Shown: one piece after another, positions 5,484-5,762 of the stretch | Layout: every line of letters begins with the position of its first letter | Numbering within the stretch: the stretch's first letter is position 1 | Origin: Thermoplasmata archaeon | Lineage (GTDB): Archaea > Thermoplasmatota > Thermoplasmata > UBA10834 | NCBI GenBank assembly: GCA_013331315.1 | Contig: DUGQ01000077.1 | Span: 1-5,762 of the forward strand | Direction of reading: 5' to 3' | DNA length: 5,762 bases | Notes under the pieces: model-generated | What the model saw: the letters and a program-made list of their open reading frames with translations, nothing else | Told to the model about the DNA's origin: nothing | The model's database searches: none | Position numbers and translations under genes: made by a program

Positions 5484-5491
5484 TTTATAAT
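5484..5491 (+). promoter_or_regulatory. TATA box of the small GTPase gene
   Basis: TTTATAAT is centred 29-30 nt before the ATG at 5517, the classic spacing for a leaderless or nearly leaderless archaeal message, and no convincing SD is present. A 5-bp inverted pair (CGGCT 5450-5454, AGCCG 5469-5473) precedes it, directly after the previous stop codon. The GTPase therefore seems to have its own promoter as well as possible read-through from its neighbour. Confidence 0.65.
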
Positions 5492-5516
5492 CCACCTGGC
5501 ACCTATTGCGCTCGGA

Positions 5517-5762
5517 ATGGAGCTCCGAGAGATACTGAAGAAGGTCGTTCTTCTGGGAGACGGCGGCGTCGGCAAGACCTCCCTCATCGCCCGGTACGTC
5601 GTCGACAAGTTCGACGACAAGTACATTGCCACCATAGGGACGAAGGTCTCGAGGAAGGACATCCAGGTCATCAAGCCGAACCTCATCATCAACCTGAGGC
5701 TGATGATATGGGACGTCCTGGGGCAGAAGGAGTACTCCAAGATACGGGCGGCGAGCCTGAGC
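5517..5762 (+). CDS. Ras/Rab-like small GTPase, N-terminal part (runs off the window)
   Basis: The first 82 codons of a small GTP-binding protein are present; the frame is open to the right edge. VVLLGDGGVGKTSL contains the G1/P-loop (Gly14 to Thr21, Lys20 contacting phosphate). YIATIG (36-41) is a Rab-type switch I with Thr39 equivalent to Ras Thr35. LMIWDVLGQKEY contains G3, with Asp66, Gly69 and Gln70 matching Ras Asp57, Gly60 and Gln61, so the residues for intrinsic or GAP-aided hydrolysis are kept. VL replaces the usual TA between Asp and Gly. The missing part should hold G4 (NKxD) and G5 (SAK). The nine residues before the first beta strand contain no lipidation signal, so membrane recruitment would need a partner, for which the adjacent roadblock-like membrane protein is the obvious candidate. 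Its relation to MglA, Rab-like archaeal GTPases or Rag/Gtr cannot be settled from this part alone. Confidence 0.93.
   Translation, partial: MELREILKKVVLLGDGGVGKTSLIARYVVDKFDDKYIATIGTKVSRKDIQVIKPNLIINLRLMIWDVLGQKEYSKIRAASLS

Noticed and set aside
1..5762. CRISPR arrays, insertion sequences, attachment sites or tandem repeats
   Set aside because: No regularly spaced repeats, transposase genes, terminal inverted repeats or integrase-type context were seen on either strand.

Overview
This 5.8-kb window looks like part of an archaeal chromosome of about 60% GC. Most intergenic gaps carry archaeal TATA-type promoter elements, several genes appear to have little or no 5' leader, and the one clear ribosome-binding site (sucD) pairs with the archaeal anti-Shine-Dalgarno. 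A 23S rRNA gene that seems to start its own transcription unit, without a 16S gene upstream, points to the Thermoplasma-type lineage (Thermoplasmatota) rather than to a classic 16S-23S-5S operon. The lineage is an inference, because no phylogeny could be run.

Layout: (1) The first ~78 bases, read on the minus strand, are the 5' end of a 23S rRNA gene that leaves the window on the left. Upstream of it (79-300) lie a structured leader and two tandem BRE/TATA-like promoters that share a 7-bp GCAACGC box, both pointing at the 23S gene. (2) Transcribed the other way is a single-pass membrane protein of unknown function (453-1247, TTG start preferred), followed by a histidine phosphatase (1333-1974). 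(3) A minus-strand cluster meets the phosphatase tail to tail with a 5-bp gap. In transcription order it is sucC (4712-3609), sucD (3602-2745) and a HAD-superfamily hydrolase (2678-1980). (4) A 151-bp divergent promoter region carrying a 7-bp inverted repeat separates sucC from a plus-strand pair: a two-TM protein with a roadblock/longin-like cytoplasmic domain (4864-5448), then the N-terminal 82 residues of a Ras/Rab-like small GTPase (5517 to the window edge).

Functionally, sucCD encodes both subunits of succinate-CoA ligase, which interconverts succinyl-CoA and succinate with NTP synthesis. The phosphatase and the HAD protein are general phosphoryl-transfer enzymes whose substrates cannot be read from the sequence. 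The most notable pairing is the membrane-anchored roadblock-like protein beside a Ras-like GTPase. It recalls bacterial MglB/MglA and eukaryotic Ragulator/Rag, and could be an archaeal membrane-tethered GTPase switch. The isolated 23S transcription unit with twin promoters is the second item worth attention.
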